From: Neostapfia colusana
Taxonomy: Eukaryota; Streptophyta; Magnoliopsida; Poales; Poaceae
NCBI GenBank assembly: GCA_030760725.1
Contig: JASWHV010000008.1
Span: 33,452,720 to 33,516,719, forward strand
Direction of reading: 5' to 3'
DNA: 64,000 nucleotides
Below are positions 35,397 through 47,900 of the stretch, one piece after another. Made by a program: the position numbers and the translations under genes. A model generated the notes under the pieces. It had not been told where the DNA came from. It ran no database searches and worked only from the letters and a program-made list of their open reading frames with translations. The stretch's first letter is position 1. Every line of letters begins with the position of its first letter.

Positions 35397-36561
35397 CTCA
35401 GTGAACCCAAGTTATGAGGATTTGAAGTTTGAATGAAATCTGAAAATCGGGGAAAAGTGTAAATCTGCTGGTGGGCCACGGGGACACGTGTTGCGCGCTG
35501 AGGCGTCGGCACACCGTGGTCTGCGGAGTTTCTGCGCGCCAGCACACCGGATCCGAGCCGCAGCTCGATCCCGATTTGAATTTTTAAGCCGCTGACAGCC
35601 GGGCCCCGCATCTTCTTATTCGTCCCAAGTGTCGTAGGCTAGCTGCTCCTCCGGAGTAACGAAGTCTAGGACTTCGGGTTCCTCCTCGACCTTAGCGACT
35701 ACATGATATAAGAAGTACATGTATTAATTAAATGCATTTGAATTGAGTTTTAACTTGTGAACCTTCTAAGTCTCACTAGACAGACCCAAAGACTGTGAAA
35801 CTTTTACTGTGGCTTGGTTACAACCTAAACAGAGACTTGGTCAAGTTTTAGTTGCAGCAAATCTCATTTGAGCTCTCTACAATTAATTATGTCTTGACCT
35901 TAATTGGAACTCTTAGGTTGTTCTAGGGATTTTCATGGAACAAGCCATGATTTTATGAAAACTAGATTTTTAGAGGGTTCTAATGGAGTTTGTCTCACTT
36001 AATTTGAAGGTTCCTAGCTAAAGATATGAGCTAAACAATTTCAGGGAAAATTCTGAAAATGTTTCTGAACATTTTCTATTTTCTCTGGAACAGTTTCACT
36101 AATCACACCATTAGGTGGATCAAATGAGATCCAAATGGGTCTGAAATTTTTATGGTCGTTCAGGGATATTTTGGTGAACATCCCAGCAAAATTTCAGAAT
36201 TTTCCTCCAAGGGATCCTGCAGTTAAAATTCCAAACAGTTTAAACTTTGAGGAATTAATTCTGGAGCAATAAGGATTTTCATGAAGTGAAACTTGATTTG
36301 CTGGAAAGTACTCTGAGATCTGAATCCAACAAAATTTTGTTCACTCGATTTGGAGTTTCCTAGCCCAAGTTATGAGGATTTGAAGTTTGAATGAAATCTG
36401 AAAATCGGGGAAAAGTTTAAATCTGCTGGTGGGCCACGGGGACACGTGTTATGCGCTGAGGCGTCGGCACACCGTGGTCTGCTGAGTTTCTGCGCGCCAG
36501 CACACCGGATCCGAGCCGCAGCTCGATCCCGATTTGAAATTTTAAGCCGCTGACAGCCCTG
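35397..36561 (-). repeat. Two overlapping broken pieces of a B-like LTR, reverse
   Basis: 35408-35625 matches the stretch of B LTR near 14225-14440. 35632-36561 then restarts at the equivalent of 13493 and runs to 14410, so the part near 14225-14410 occurs twice about 950 bp apart. Both carry AAGTTATGAGGATTTGAAG and the CACACCGGATCC region. The sequence is a diverged subfamily of B. The second piece includes the GACTTCG...CTACATGATATAAG exon-2 region on the minus strand. Confidence 0.7.
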
Positions 36562-38285
36562 GATCATTATGTCTTGTTCAACTCATTAGTTGATCCCCAC
36601 CCAAGTGATGAAATCCCACTCATCACTTGATCCTAGTGCTTGAACACAAACCCAAACCACTAGCACCAGTTTCATTTTAAATTTTTAAACCGAGTTCCAG
36701 TTTTTAAACTTGTCTTTAACACTTGTTAGCAAAAGTTTTATAATTAAACATGTATGCATACTCATAACGTGTAGTGATTAAACGTGGATAAGTGAAGATT
36801 TGATCAAGGAGCAAGAAGCTAAGGATTAAGCTTCAAGTCATCATCAGCAACTAACTTCATCTTATCTGACTTTAGTCACCTGCAAAACCAAGGCAAGCCC
36901 CGGTTTGCATTTAAGTTATTTTCTAAAGTTTTTACTTTGTTCGCTACTATGGGTCTCAGTTTGTATGTGCATTAGGTCAAGGATGTTGTATACCCCACTT
37001 GCATAACCAAAAATGAACCCTGAGGTCGAGGGTAGAATTGTGTCATTGTTGTAGAATAAGGCCATGCTAAATAGACTAGGGCATCCGGTAGAAGACGAGT
37101 AGTTGGAATCTACTCGCGAGCTTTGGTTCAGGAATTCATAAGTGTGGTTGGGGAAGGAAGCAAACTAAAGTTTACATTTCTAAAGATGAGACCGGGCAGA
37201 GGGGTTAGGCTGCGACAAGACGAGGTCTTGGTCGAGTAGCTCTGCCTGTGTCGGTTAAGGACCAATGCGTATGCCGCGTCCAGGAGCAAGTATTGAGTTG
37301 TGTACCGGATGCTTACTGATATATGGGAAGCAGGAAACCGATGTACCAGGTTCACTGGATTGTAGAGGCATACCACATCGTCTCGTTAGACCTATGAGCC
37401 CGAGACGGTGCGACCGGTTCTACAGTCTAGTGTCCTAAGAAAGGTTGCCACATACGACATAATGAAGGACGCCAGAGTTGGGTCTTCAGAGGCGGGCGTA
37501 TGTGTCGAGTTATCCGGGTAGTGTTTGATTCGAATCACAGTCCCTCGCGGTTATTGAGTACCGCTTGCTCCCATGTTGTACCGCTTGCTCCCATGTTGTG
37601 ACGTAGTAATCAACTTGTGTGGAAACAGTTTGGAAAAAGTATAATTGCTGTTATGATTATGTTAATTTGCATGAAAACCATGTTTGAAGTAGAGATAGAG
37701 CAAACTAAAGTTATTTTTCACCTTGGGACAAGTAACATTGGAATGAAGCGTTTCTTGTTTGATTGTGGAGTTCCAATGTTGCTGGGCGCAAGGTCACTAC
37801 TATTATGGCTAAAATCTGAAAGTTAAGGATGAACTCGTAGGCGAGTCTTTTTGCAAATGACAGTCTTAAGTCTTAGGTTACTTTCATGTAGAGTTTCATG
37901 TCTTAGGAAAGACGGTTAAGTCTTGCTGAGCCCTTGTGCTCACTCTTGCTATATAAGTGGTTTGCAGGTAAACTTCGACGCTATAAAGAAGGTTGTCCGG
38001 TGAGACTCGGGAACTTCCGAGTCATGTCACACTTGGAGAACCTAGCCGCTGCCATGTCTTCGTGTTGCTAGCGAGAGGAGTCCGCGGGGTGGACCCTTCT
38101 TGAATGCTACTTAGATATTCAATGTGAGCTGTTATAGATTTCTCCTGTAGCTATTTTATGTAAGTTATTTACCAAGAAACAAGTTTAAGCTTCCACTTTG
38201 ATTTATGTAATACACTGTTCCTTATATGTGTGCTGTTCGGTGCCGCATAACACGGCACCACCCAATGCGATCCCCGGGCGAGGCG

Positions 38286-38290
38286 GCACA
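38286..38290. repeat. Target-site duplication of solo LTR S, left (GCACA)
   Basis: GCACA precedes TGTAAGGGCC. The same five bases follow at 42417-42421, and the undisturbed site is seen once in the E 3' LTR (around 52600). Confidence 0.92.
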
Positions 38291-41200
38291 TGTAAGGGCC
38301 TCAGTTTTTGACACACATTTGTAGTGTTCATCACCACAACACACACCTCATTTGAGGAAGGATGATGAACACAAATGAAGAGCAAGTAACAATTATCAAC
38401 ATGCTCATTAGAGAACAAACTCACACATTGCCCAAGTGGTATTTCACACATGTGATATAAGGGGGGCTGGACATATGAAAACTCCTATATTTTGCTAAGG
38501 ATGTCCATGCCAAGTTTCACCCAAATTCCAAACCTTTTTGAGGTTAATTTGGGTATAGCTAGAAAGAGGGCAGTTTGAAACTATACTCAAATTCAAACTG
38601 TTTTTATCCCATGAATTTAAAAGTGGGAGGCATATTCTTACTCAGCACATTTTTGTGAGCTCACCCACCAATTTTCACTCCATTTGGAGTTGCTCTTGAC
38701 ATGAGCTAAGTGGGAGAAATTCGAACTTTATTTGAATTTCAAACTGAACGTGTGCTGAAATTCATTCAAACCAAACCTCATTTGAACCTTGATCAATTCA
38801 AATGGCTCAGGGGTGAATAATTTGAATCACCATGGGTATTATGGGGCTCACTGTTTACGACAGTGATTGGGAGTAAATTCCAGAGGTTAAAACCCTGGGT
38901 GGGACCCACATGTCATAGAGGGAAGAAGGAGAAACTTTCACCCAAAGTCAGAGTCTCGGTGGGAAATTCCACCGAGCAGCTGTCGGCTGTGCCACCGAGC
39001 AGCTACCGGCGCCACCAGCTGCTTCCCTCTCCGCGCGCTGGCGCCCAGGGCTGCTTGCTCGCACCCCCACGCGACCGGCACCGCCTCAGCCGAGCAGGAG
39101 TCGGCCGGCTTTATCTTCTCGCGGGCAAACCCGAGCAGCGACATTGTTTCTTGCCGCAGCTCTCTGCTCAATCAAGAAAACCAGCGAAACCATCTCCTTC
39201 TTCGTTCCTGAGCTGCTAGACAGCCACCTGAGGTCGCGCACCACCCTCCCAACGCCTGAACCACCGGGTTTCGGTCCCTGTTCCCGTGATCAACGACGAC
39301 CGCCGCAGTTTAGCTGAAGGACGGCGATCAGTCTCACGCGGGCAGCATACTGCAACCACTTCCACGGCCGAGCAAGGGAGGCAACAGGAGCGCACAGACT
39401 CCACGCTGCTTCCACCTGAAGCTCAAGCCACGCCGTGAACTCTCGCCGGCGAATTCTCAGTTTTTGCTCCGGCAACCTTAAACTGAGCTTCCGGTACGGT
39501 TTCTTTAAATTCCCACTCTATGATCTTTCGGAGGTCATCAAATCTTGCACATAGATGCTGGACTAGCCGGCAATCAAGTTCTTTTCTGCATCCGTAGCGT
39601 GAAACTGTCTAGGAGTGACGAATTTCGAGCTCGACCAAGGGCGGTCATGGCGAGCACGATCGGTCACACGGTGCCGACCAACCTGCCGCCATCCCTGAAC
39701 CCTTTTGACACCTTGTCGAGCTTCCTAGAGGTACGCTGATGCAGTAAGGCCGTTTGTTCGAGGTGTTGGCGGGTTTAGAAACCACAGTCGACGGTGCCGA
39801 GCCTCAACCGAGGCCGCGGCACGTCGCCGTGCTATTTCCGGTCACCCCCAGCCCGACCTGACACCACCGACGTGTTCCTCGACGTCGACAACCACCTAGC
39901 GGCGAGTTTCAGACCATGGGAGGTCCGGCAGCAGCGAGCCAGCGAGCCCGAGTCTGCTCCGGCGAGGTCGGCGGCGCGGGCGCGAGAGAACGGTGGGAGG
40001 AAGACGAAGCCGGCTGGCCCACGTGTCAGCGGCTGAAGAATTTAAATCGGGATCGGGTGTGGCCGGGGATCGGCTGTGCTGGCGCGCAAATACCCTGTGA
40101 GCTCCGGTGTGCCGGACACCTCCGCGCTCGACACGTGTGGTATCCCCGGTGTGCCGGACACCTCCGCGCTCGACACGTGTCCCCGCAGGCCCCGAGAGTT
40201 TAAACTTTTCCCCTGATTTTCAGAATTCTTCCAAACTTCACATCCTCATAACTTTGGCTAGAAAGATCCAAATCGAGTGAACCAAATTTTGTTGGATTCA
40301 GCTCTTTGAGCACTTTTCAGCAAATCAAGTTTCACTTCATGAAAACCCTTAATTCTCCGGAATTAATTCCTCAAAATTTAAAATGTTTGGAATTTAAACT
40401 GGAGAATCCTTTAGAGGGAGATCCTGAAATTTTGCTGGGATGTTCACCAAAATATCCCTGAACTACCATAAAAATTTCAGATCCATTTGAGCTCATCTGA
40501 TCCCACTAATGGTGTAATTAGTTAAACTGTTCCAGAGAAAATAGAAAATGTTCAGAAACATTTTCAGAATTTTCTCTGAAATTGTTTAGCTCATATCTTT
40601 AGTTAGGAACTTCCAAATTAAGTGAGACCAACTCCATTAGAACCCTCTGAAAATCTAGTTTTCAGAAAGTCATAGTTTGTTTCATGAAAATCCCTAGAAC
40701 ACCCTAAGAGTTCCAATTAAGGTCAAGGACATAATTAATTGTGGAGGGCTCAAATGAGCTTTGCTACAACTAAAACTTGACCAAATCTCTGTTTACGTTG
40801 TAACCAAGCCACAGTAAAAGTTTCACAGTCATTAGGTCTGTCTACCAAGGGTTATAGACTTCACAACTTCAAAGTTAATACAAATGCAGTTAAATTGATA
40901 CATATATTGCTCTTATCATGTAGTCGCTAAGGTCGAGGAGGAACCCGAAGTCCTAGACTTCGTTACTCCGGAGGAACAGCTAGCCTACGACCAAGAGCAG
41001 CAAGGAAAGCTCCGGTTTGCATTAACCTTTTTATAAAATTTTTATTGTTTTGAGCACATGCTTGTTTACTGTATTCTTTGCATTAGAGTCTTGTTTGGAA
41101 GCCCCACTGCATAGCCAAGAGAACCATGGGTTGGGTTTAGGATTGCAAAACCCATTAGCTACTGCAATGCTAAGATAGTGTAGGATTTGGTACAAGTCGA

Positions 41201-42416
41201 GTAGTTGGAACTACTCGCGATCATAGGCTAGAGGCACTCGACTCGGGTAGTGTTAGCACATGAAACACATGGCGAGAAAATGAGACCAAGCGTAGAGTAA
41301 GGGCAGCAGGACTTTGGGGCCTGTGTGCTGTAGCTCCGCTTGTGTCGATTGAGGACCGAGCCGTGTGCGGGCCTGTTGAACAAGCTAGAACAGTACCGAA
41401 GACCTACCGGCTATATGGGAACCGGGAAACTGATGTAACTCGGGTAGCTGGGTGTTGAGGCATAGCTGGTCGTTCAGAGGGTAGGTTGAGAGCTCGAGGT
41501 GTAAATCGGCTTGCGGCACTGAGATGCGCGTGCAGAGACCGCTTGCTCGGGACGATTGGACCGGTTCAACATTTGGCTAACGGGTGAAAGGTAGTCGCGT
41601 ATGGCGTCCGTGATGGTTGTTGTAGGCAACATCGAGTACGGGCGTACGTGACGGGTTGTTCGGGTAACCCTGCAGGTGTAAATCGATTATAATCGCCGTC
41701 CCTCGCGGTCAGTGAGTACCACTTGTTCACTGTACCGTGACGTAGAAAGAACAGGCTAGTCACATGTTAAAATGTTGCTGATTGAAAGATGGACATTGAT
41801 TGTTAATGATATGCTGTAGCTTAGAGTTTACTAAAGTTCTGTTCAACTTTGGGCAAAGTACATGAGAGAAATGTGATTCTTGTTTGATTGCGGCTCTCTC
41901 ATGTGCCTTAGCGTAAGGTTCTCCACAACCTGCTGCTAAAACTTGAAAGTAAGGCTCTACTAATTAGGCGAGTCCTTGCAAATAATTTTTTCCTCATGTA
42001 ACCCTTTACCCCTCATGTAGAAGCTCCATGTTTAGGTGAGACGGGTCAGACTTGCTGAGCCTTCGTGCTCACTGCTTGTGTTTGAAGCTTTTGCAGGGTT
42101 CTATGAGGAAGGGACTCCCGAAGAGGAGACGGAACCCCAGGAGGGGAACCCCGTCGAGTGGGAGTCGTGCACGCCGCAGAGTTAGTGTGCGTGTGTGCTA
42201 GCAAGGACACGTTCAAGGGCTGAACATGCACTTGATGCTTAGTCTACGCCCGCGAGTGTAGACTGAACTTATTTTGATGTAAACATGTTCATAAACCTGT
42301 TTACGTAATAAAATTTCTGCTTCCGCTTTGTACCTTTGACGTGTGTTATCCGGTGCTGTGCAACGCAGCACCCCTCAGCGTGATCCTGGCTCGACAAGAC
42401 CAATGGGGTCGTGTCA
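38291..42416 (+). repeat. Solo LTR S of the B family
   Basis: A complete LTR of 4126 bp, TGTAAGGGCCTCAG to GTGTCA, in forward orientation with no internal region. It is the expected product of recombination between the two LTRs of one element. It is more diverged from B than the two B LTRs are from each other. Confidence 0.92.
39647..42185 (+). CDS. LTR-embedded micro-gene in solo LTR S
   Basis: Predicted exons are 39647-39730 (MASTIGHTV..., donor CTAGAG|GTACGC), 40924-41004 (or from 40932 for an in-frame join) and 42097-42185 (TAG). The 81- and 89-nt lengths equal those of B. Donor 2 is AAG|GAAAGC here, where all other families have GCAAG, so splicing is probably impaired. The protein segments PEVLDFVTPEEQLAYDQEQQ and EWESCTPQS are kept. 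Confidence 0.35.
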
Positions 42417-42421
42417 GCACA
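42417..42421. repeat. Target-site duplication of solo LTR S, right (GCACA)
   Basis: Matches 38286-38290. Confidence 0.92.
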
Positions 42422-42452
42422 GCCCTGTGATGGAGGTCGGGCTCCCTCAGCG

Positions 42453-42465
42453 TGGTATCAGAGCC
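42453..42465 (+). other. Primer-binding site of E
   Basis: TGGTATCAGAGCC, three bases after the LTR end at 42449. Confidence 0.9.
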
Positions 42466-44004
42466 GCATTGGTAATAGCACAGGGAGTAAGGATCGTATT
42501 ACGACAAAACTTAGGATACAGTGAGGAAACGATATTAGGCCCACATAAGGACTATAGTAGTGTAGTTACTTAAAGTGGCAAGATTAACATATGTGTTTTA
42601 ATTCTGAACTTTCATTATGTAACGACGCACCTAAGCTCAGGTAAGAATGGTAAGGAACGCCACCGAAAGCAGTTCAATTTCGGTTAGCTCCCCTGACGAG
42701 GAAAGTGGTTCAGGGATAGGTCTCACAGCTTTGTGTGAGACGTCAATATGAAACTCTTGAACTCTTAATGTTTCTGAGTTCATATGAAACGCTGATCCCT
42801 AGCGTGCATTAGGCAAGTAAGTGAAGACCCCATCGTGTGGTCACTAACGCGATAGTGTGTTCGTCTGGAAATAGCCCCGGAGGACATACGCAGCGCTTGC
42901 CATCGGCGTGCCCTGCAGGGCAGTAGGTGGTATCCGTTGGGTTGATAACATTCCCAACCGTGACGACCCGTTCATGACATACTCGGGTTCCCCGTCGTGT
43001 GGTGTTGAAACACGATCACGTACCTTGAGGCGTGACTTAACTCAAGGACGGCCGTATGACAATGATGCGGGCGTTTGTATTTACTTTCGATTATGGAACT
43101 GCCTGAAATGAAACAACCTTTGAGTGCACCACTATTGAGTGTTCTTCTGCAGGTAGTAACCACGTACGTATCTCGTGTAGTGCCCGTGTGCGAGAGACCG
43201 TCTTAGTGCCACTAATAATACGGATATGCCGGTATAATCCGGTTTAGGATTTTCTTTTGGTGAGGCAACGTAGTTCCGACATGATTCTTACGGTGCATCG
43301 ACACCGTACTAAACATATAATCCTCTTCCCTATGAAGAAATGAGTCATGAACTAACTTTCAACTAAAAAAATGGAAGTTTGAAACAAGTATTAGTTATTG
43401 AACTTTTATTTTGAGCTAAGACTCAAATAAGAGTATAACTAGGTGTCCAAGTTTTCAAAAAAAAACAGAGGGCTCTGTTTCTGGCAGGAATTCTTGCTGG
43501 ACTCGAACAGGGCATAACTCTGAGTAGCTTGAACCAAATAAGGTGTATGATACAGTTCTGGAAAGATTTTTTATGTGCTCTACAACTTCTTTGTAGACCT
43601 CCAGAGCAAAATCACACGTTAAGTTGGTGAAAAGTCCAGTTGAAGGCAAACTGTTCAGAACCAGGACAGTAGCAAAAACCTCTCTGGACCTTTCTGTTTT
43701 TATGCCACAACTTCCTGTAGAAAAATCCTTAAGGAGCACATAAGTACTCGTTGGAAAGATACTGAAGTTTACTAAAACTTTGGTGTTGAACTCAAGTCAA
43801 GAATCTGTTGATAACTTGAGTAAAATTTGGAGTTTGTGTGAGCTGGTCAGAGTAGTCCCGCTGATTAGCTTAGCGTACATAAGATTTGTTTAAACATGAA
43901 TGTGGTTATGCTTTCATAAAGTTCATGACATGTTCATGTTTTACTTATCTTTACTTACTACTGATATAGAATTTTGATTGACTCAAAATTTTGTTTCGTG
44001 CAGT
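42466..44004 (+). other. Untranslated leader of E
   Basis: Alignable with the H leader. It has a CAAGTAAGT donor-like motif (about 42812), CTTCTGCAG|GTAGTA (43152/43153), the conserved block (about 43227-43285) and the ACAGAG-GG-CTCTGT palindrome (43465-43478). It ends TTTCGTGCAG one base before the gag ATG. Unlike B and T it has no extra ORF. Confidence 0.75.
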
Positions 44005-44955
44005 ATGGTACGTACAAATTCTCAAATGGAGCTTGGAGGTTCAAGTCGAGGTGGGAATGACTCGACATTATCACAAGAGCCATCGCCAACCGGATTGGCT
44101 GAAATTATGGAGAAGATGAATGAAACTCTCCAAACTCTAGTTCAGCAAGGCATAGATCGAGAAGTTCAACGTCACATGCCAACCCAGAACACGTATCTGG
44201 ATTTCTTGGCGACACAACCGCCGGTATTCTCCGAGGCGGCTGACCATTGTGAAGCAAATCACTGGTTATGTGTCATCGAGTCCAAGTTTGGGTTGATCCA
44301 ATGTGATGAATTTTTGAAGACTCTATATGCCGCTCAACAGCTTCATGGCTTTGCTGGAGCATGGTGGGCAGAGTACCTTGCTGTCCAACCAGCAGGGCAT
44401 CGTGTCACATGGGCGGAGTTCCAGGCTGCATTTCGTGCTCGTTTCATCCCTGCAGGCATAATGCAAACGAGTCTGGATGAGTTCTGGAGTCTTAAGCAAG
44501 GGGACATGAGTGTTATTGAGTATGCGAAGGAATTCAATCGCTTAGCTCAATATGTCCCTGACTATGTGAAATCACCATCCATGAGGGGTTATCATTTTTA
44601 TCGAGGACTGACTGCTAGGCTGCGATGTGAATTGGCTCAAGTTAGCCAAGAGAATTTTGATGAGTTTGTGAGCTGTGCTATCGCTCAAGAATATTATTCC
44701 AACCTCTACCTCAAAGAAAAGAGGGAGAGAGACTCATCACAAGATGAAGACAATCGTCTACCTCAGAAGTATCGGTTGGTAATCCGTTCACCTTCCGGTC
44801 GAGAGATTCCACAAGAGGTGCAATCATTCTGGGAGTGTGACGACTCTTCTACTCAACAGAGGTCTTCTTCACCTCCACCACAGCAGCAACTTATTTCTTA
44901 TGCACCTCAGTATCAACAAGGTGCACCAGAATACTTTTTTCCCTCAAGAGGTTGA
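44005..44955 (+). CDS. Gag of E, lacking a zinc knuckle
   Basis: Start chosen at Met 44005 (MVRTNSQ), one base after the CAG acceptor-like site and in the position equivalent to MTRT in B. The gag core is present ([44 protein letters not shown]-type region as [12 protein letters not shown]). The C-terminal part is Gln/Pro-rich and ends in SRG after a run of six T (44935-44940). No CCHC motif occurs here or in the following pol frame. The frame is displaced from pol at the T run; one T fewer would put them in one frame, as in copy A. Family role: capsid formation. Confidence 0.88.
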   Translation: MVRTNSQMELGGSSRGGNDSTLSQEPSPTGLAEIMEKMNETLQTLVQQGIDREVQRHMPTQNTYLDFLATQPPVFSEAADHCEANHWLCVIESKFGLIQCDEFLKTLYAAQQLHGFAGAWWAEYLAVQPAGHRVTWAEFQAAFRARFIPAGIMQTSLDEFWSLKQGDMSVIEYAKEFNRLAQYVPDYVKSPSMRGYHFYRGLTARLRCELAQVSQENFDEFVSCAIAQEYYSNLYLKEKRERDSSQDEDNRLPQKYRLVIRSPSGREIPQEVQSFWECDDSSTQQRSSSPPPQQQLISYAPQYQQGAPEYFFPSRG

Positions 44956-47900
44956 AGATGATCAAGGTGATCTCTCAGCTGAACCAAGTGCTGTCCCACT
45001 TCATTTTGACAATGAGCCCAATGTCAATGAAGCCACTGAACCGAGCAGCAACAATGTGTCTGCAGGTCCAGTTCCACAGAGCGATCTTGGGCAGCAAAGA
45101 AAAGCTATGTCCAAAGTGGGGACAGTTAATTATGTGTCAGTCGATGATCTGCCAAAGGGAGGACCTGTTCTTGCCGGCAGGTTCACCTTAAATGACAAGC
45201 CGGTTGTCATTTTATTCGACTCTGGTGCAACACATAACTTCATTAGCCGGGCAACGGTAATCCGGGATCAGATCTCCACCACTATCACAAAAGGTTCATA
45301 CCTTATTCATTCGCCAGGTGGAGACATATCAACTAATGAAGTCGTCTATCGAGCACCACTCTGCTTGGGTGGAAAAATTTATCCTACCACCCTCATCATT
45401 CTCGAAGACCAGGGAATCAATGCCATATTGGGAATATCATGGTTGACCTTCCATAAGGCTGTTCTGGACATCGAGAACAGGAGTGTTCACTTGGACTCTC
45501 CACTTCACGGACGTCAAACATTGTACCTCGGCGAAGCGATTTCCAAAGACCCGGAAGTATGTAATGCCGAGGTGTGCAAGTTAGAAGACATTCCGGTAGT
45601 CTGTGAATATCCGGACGTGTTTCCCGAAGATCTTCGAGGCCTACCACCTGAGCGTGAGGTGGAGTTCAAAATAGAGTTGATACCGGGAACCACGCCGATC
45701 CCTCGGAGACCATACAAAATGGCTCCGAGTGAGTTAGCAGAATTGAAGGAGCAACTCAAAGATCTGATGTACAAGGGGTTTATTCGTCCAAGTTCATCAC
45801 CATGGGGTTGCTCAGCTTTGTTTGTGAAAAAGAAGGATGAGACGCTGAGGCTATGCGTCGATTATCGTCCTTTAAATGCTTTGACCATAAAGAACAAGTG
45901 TCCACTACCAAGAATTGATATCCTCTTCGATCAGCTAGTGGGTGCTAAAGTCTTCTCTAGGATGGACTTAAGGTCGGGATATCATCAAATCAAGATCCGC
46001 GCGGAAGATGTCCCGAAAACAGCATTCTCGACAAGATATGGACTCTATGAGTATCTTGTCATGTCATTTGGGTTGACCAATGCTCCGGCTCACTTTATGT
46101 ATCTTATGAACTCGGTGTTCATGCAAGAGCTGGATCAGTTCGTTGTGGTATTCATCGACGACATCTTGGTCTATTCCGAATCTGAAGAGGAACACGCTAA
46201 AAATTTGCATATTGTGCTTCAACGCTTGAGAGATCACAAGCTCTATGCAAAGTTTAGTAAATGTGAATTCTGGATCAACCAAGTGCCATTTCTTGGGCAC
46301 ATTATTTCAGCAGAAGGCATTGCTGTTGATCCAAGCAAGATTGAACAAGTGCTGAAGTGGAAGTCTCCAACATCAGTCCATGAAGTTCGTAGCTTCTTGG
46401 GTTTGGCGGGATATTACCGGAGGTTCATCCTGAGCTTCTCAAAAATCTCCAAACCTATGACTGAGCTACTGAAAAAGGGCATCAAATATGATTGGAGCAA
46501 GCCATGTGAGGAAGCTTTTCAAACGTTGGTGAAACACCTCACAACAGCCCCGGTTCTAGCTCAACTGGATACAACTAAGCCTTTTGATGTTTATTGTGAT
46601 GCATCCGGCGTCGGGCTTGGTTGTGTACTCATGCAAGGAGGACGTGTGGTCGCATATGGATCACGGCAATTACGGAATCATGAGCAACATTATCCAACTC
46701 ATGATCTCGAACTGGCTGCCGTGGTATTAGCTTTGAAGATGTGGAGACATTACCTCTTGGGAAATCTGGTTCATCTCTACACCGACCACAAAAGCTTGAA
46801 GTACATATTCACTCAGAAAGAGTTGAATATGCGGCAACGGCAATGGTTGGAGTTGATCAAGGACTGTGAGATTGAAATTCATTATCATCCGGGCAAGGCA
46901 AATGTGGTTGCCGATGCACTTAGCCGGAAGTCTCATATTCATAACATAACCATTGCGCCGATAGAAGAGGAAGAACCAAGTCTTTACTTGGTTCCATACG
47001 GGGCTCTGCATAATCTAGCTCTCATACCCACCATAAGAGAGGAGGTTATGGAAGCTCAAAGGAGAGACAAGGGCATGACTCATATCAAAAGGAGGTTGAA
47101 GAACGGGGAGATGAAATGTTTCCGGTTAGATGATGAAGATACCTTGTGGTTCAAGGACCGGATAGTCGTACCCCGTGATATGAGGCTGCGGAAAAAAAAT
47201 TTGGATGAGGCTCACTTATCCAAATTTTCTATTCACCCGGGCAGCAATAAAATGTACCAAGACCTCCAAAAGAAGTTTTGGTGGACACGTATGAAACGTG
47301 AAGTTGCAAAATACATTTCAGAATGTGATACGTGTCGAAGAATTATGGCCGACCACGTAAAGAAGTCGGGCCTGTTGCAACCGCTACAGATACTGGCATG
47401 GAAGTGGGAAGACTTGAGTATGGATTTCATCGTTGGGTTGCCGATGACCTCTCACCACCATGACTCGATTTGGGTAATCGTTGACCGATTAACCAAATCG
47501 GCACGTTTCATTCCGGTGCATACCAACTACAGCGCCAAGCAGTATGCGGAGTTATACATAGCACGAATCTTATGCTTGCATGGAGTTCCCCGTACCATTG
47601 TTTCCGGCAGAGGATCTCTGTTCGTCTCCTGTTTCTGGGAACAACTACACGCATCCTTGGGAACTAAGCTGATTCGAAGCTCCGCGTATCACCCTCAAAC
47701 TGATGGACAAACTAAGAGGGTGAATCAAATCCTTGAAGATATGCTAAGGGCGTGTGCCATCTACCACGGTAAGAGCTGGCATGATCACTTACCGTTGGCG
47801 GAGTTCTCGTATAACAACGGTTATCAAACGAGTATAAAAATGGAACCTTATGAAGCTCTCTACGGCCGGAAGTGCCGCACACCCTTGAACTGGTGTGAAT

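Larger units (their letters stand above)
36562..42449 (+). repeat. 5' LTR of E, truncated and split (36562-38290 plus 42422-42449)
   Basis: 36562-38290 matches 50893-52593 and 42422-42449 matches the last part of the 3' LTR up to CCCTCA. The gap is exactly the solo LTR S and one copy of GCACA. It contains the hairpin (37927-37942), an AAG|GCAAGC site (36892) and an open phase-1 exon-3-like frame (37968-38071). Confidence 0.88.

Noticed and set aside
38863..39219. 118-codon ORF at the GC-rich start of solo LTR S
   Set aside because: The homologous part of the B LTR has no equivalent frame.
44930..44945. Programmed ribosomal frameshift as the normal gag-pol strategy
   Set aside because: Copy A of family B has gag and protease in one continuous frame, and the breaks in E, B and T are at unrelated sites. 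Kept only as a minor possibility for E.
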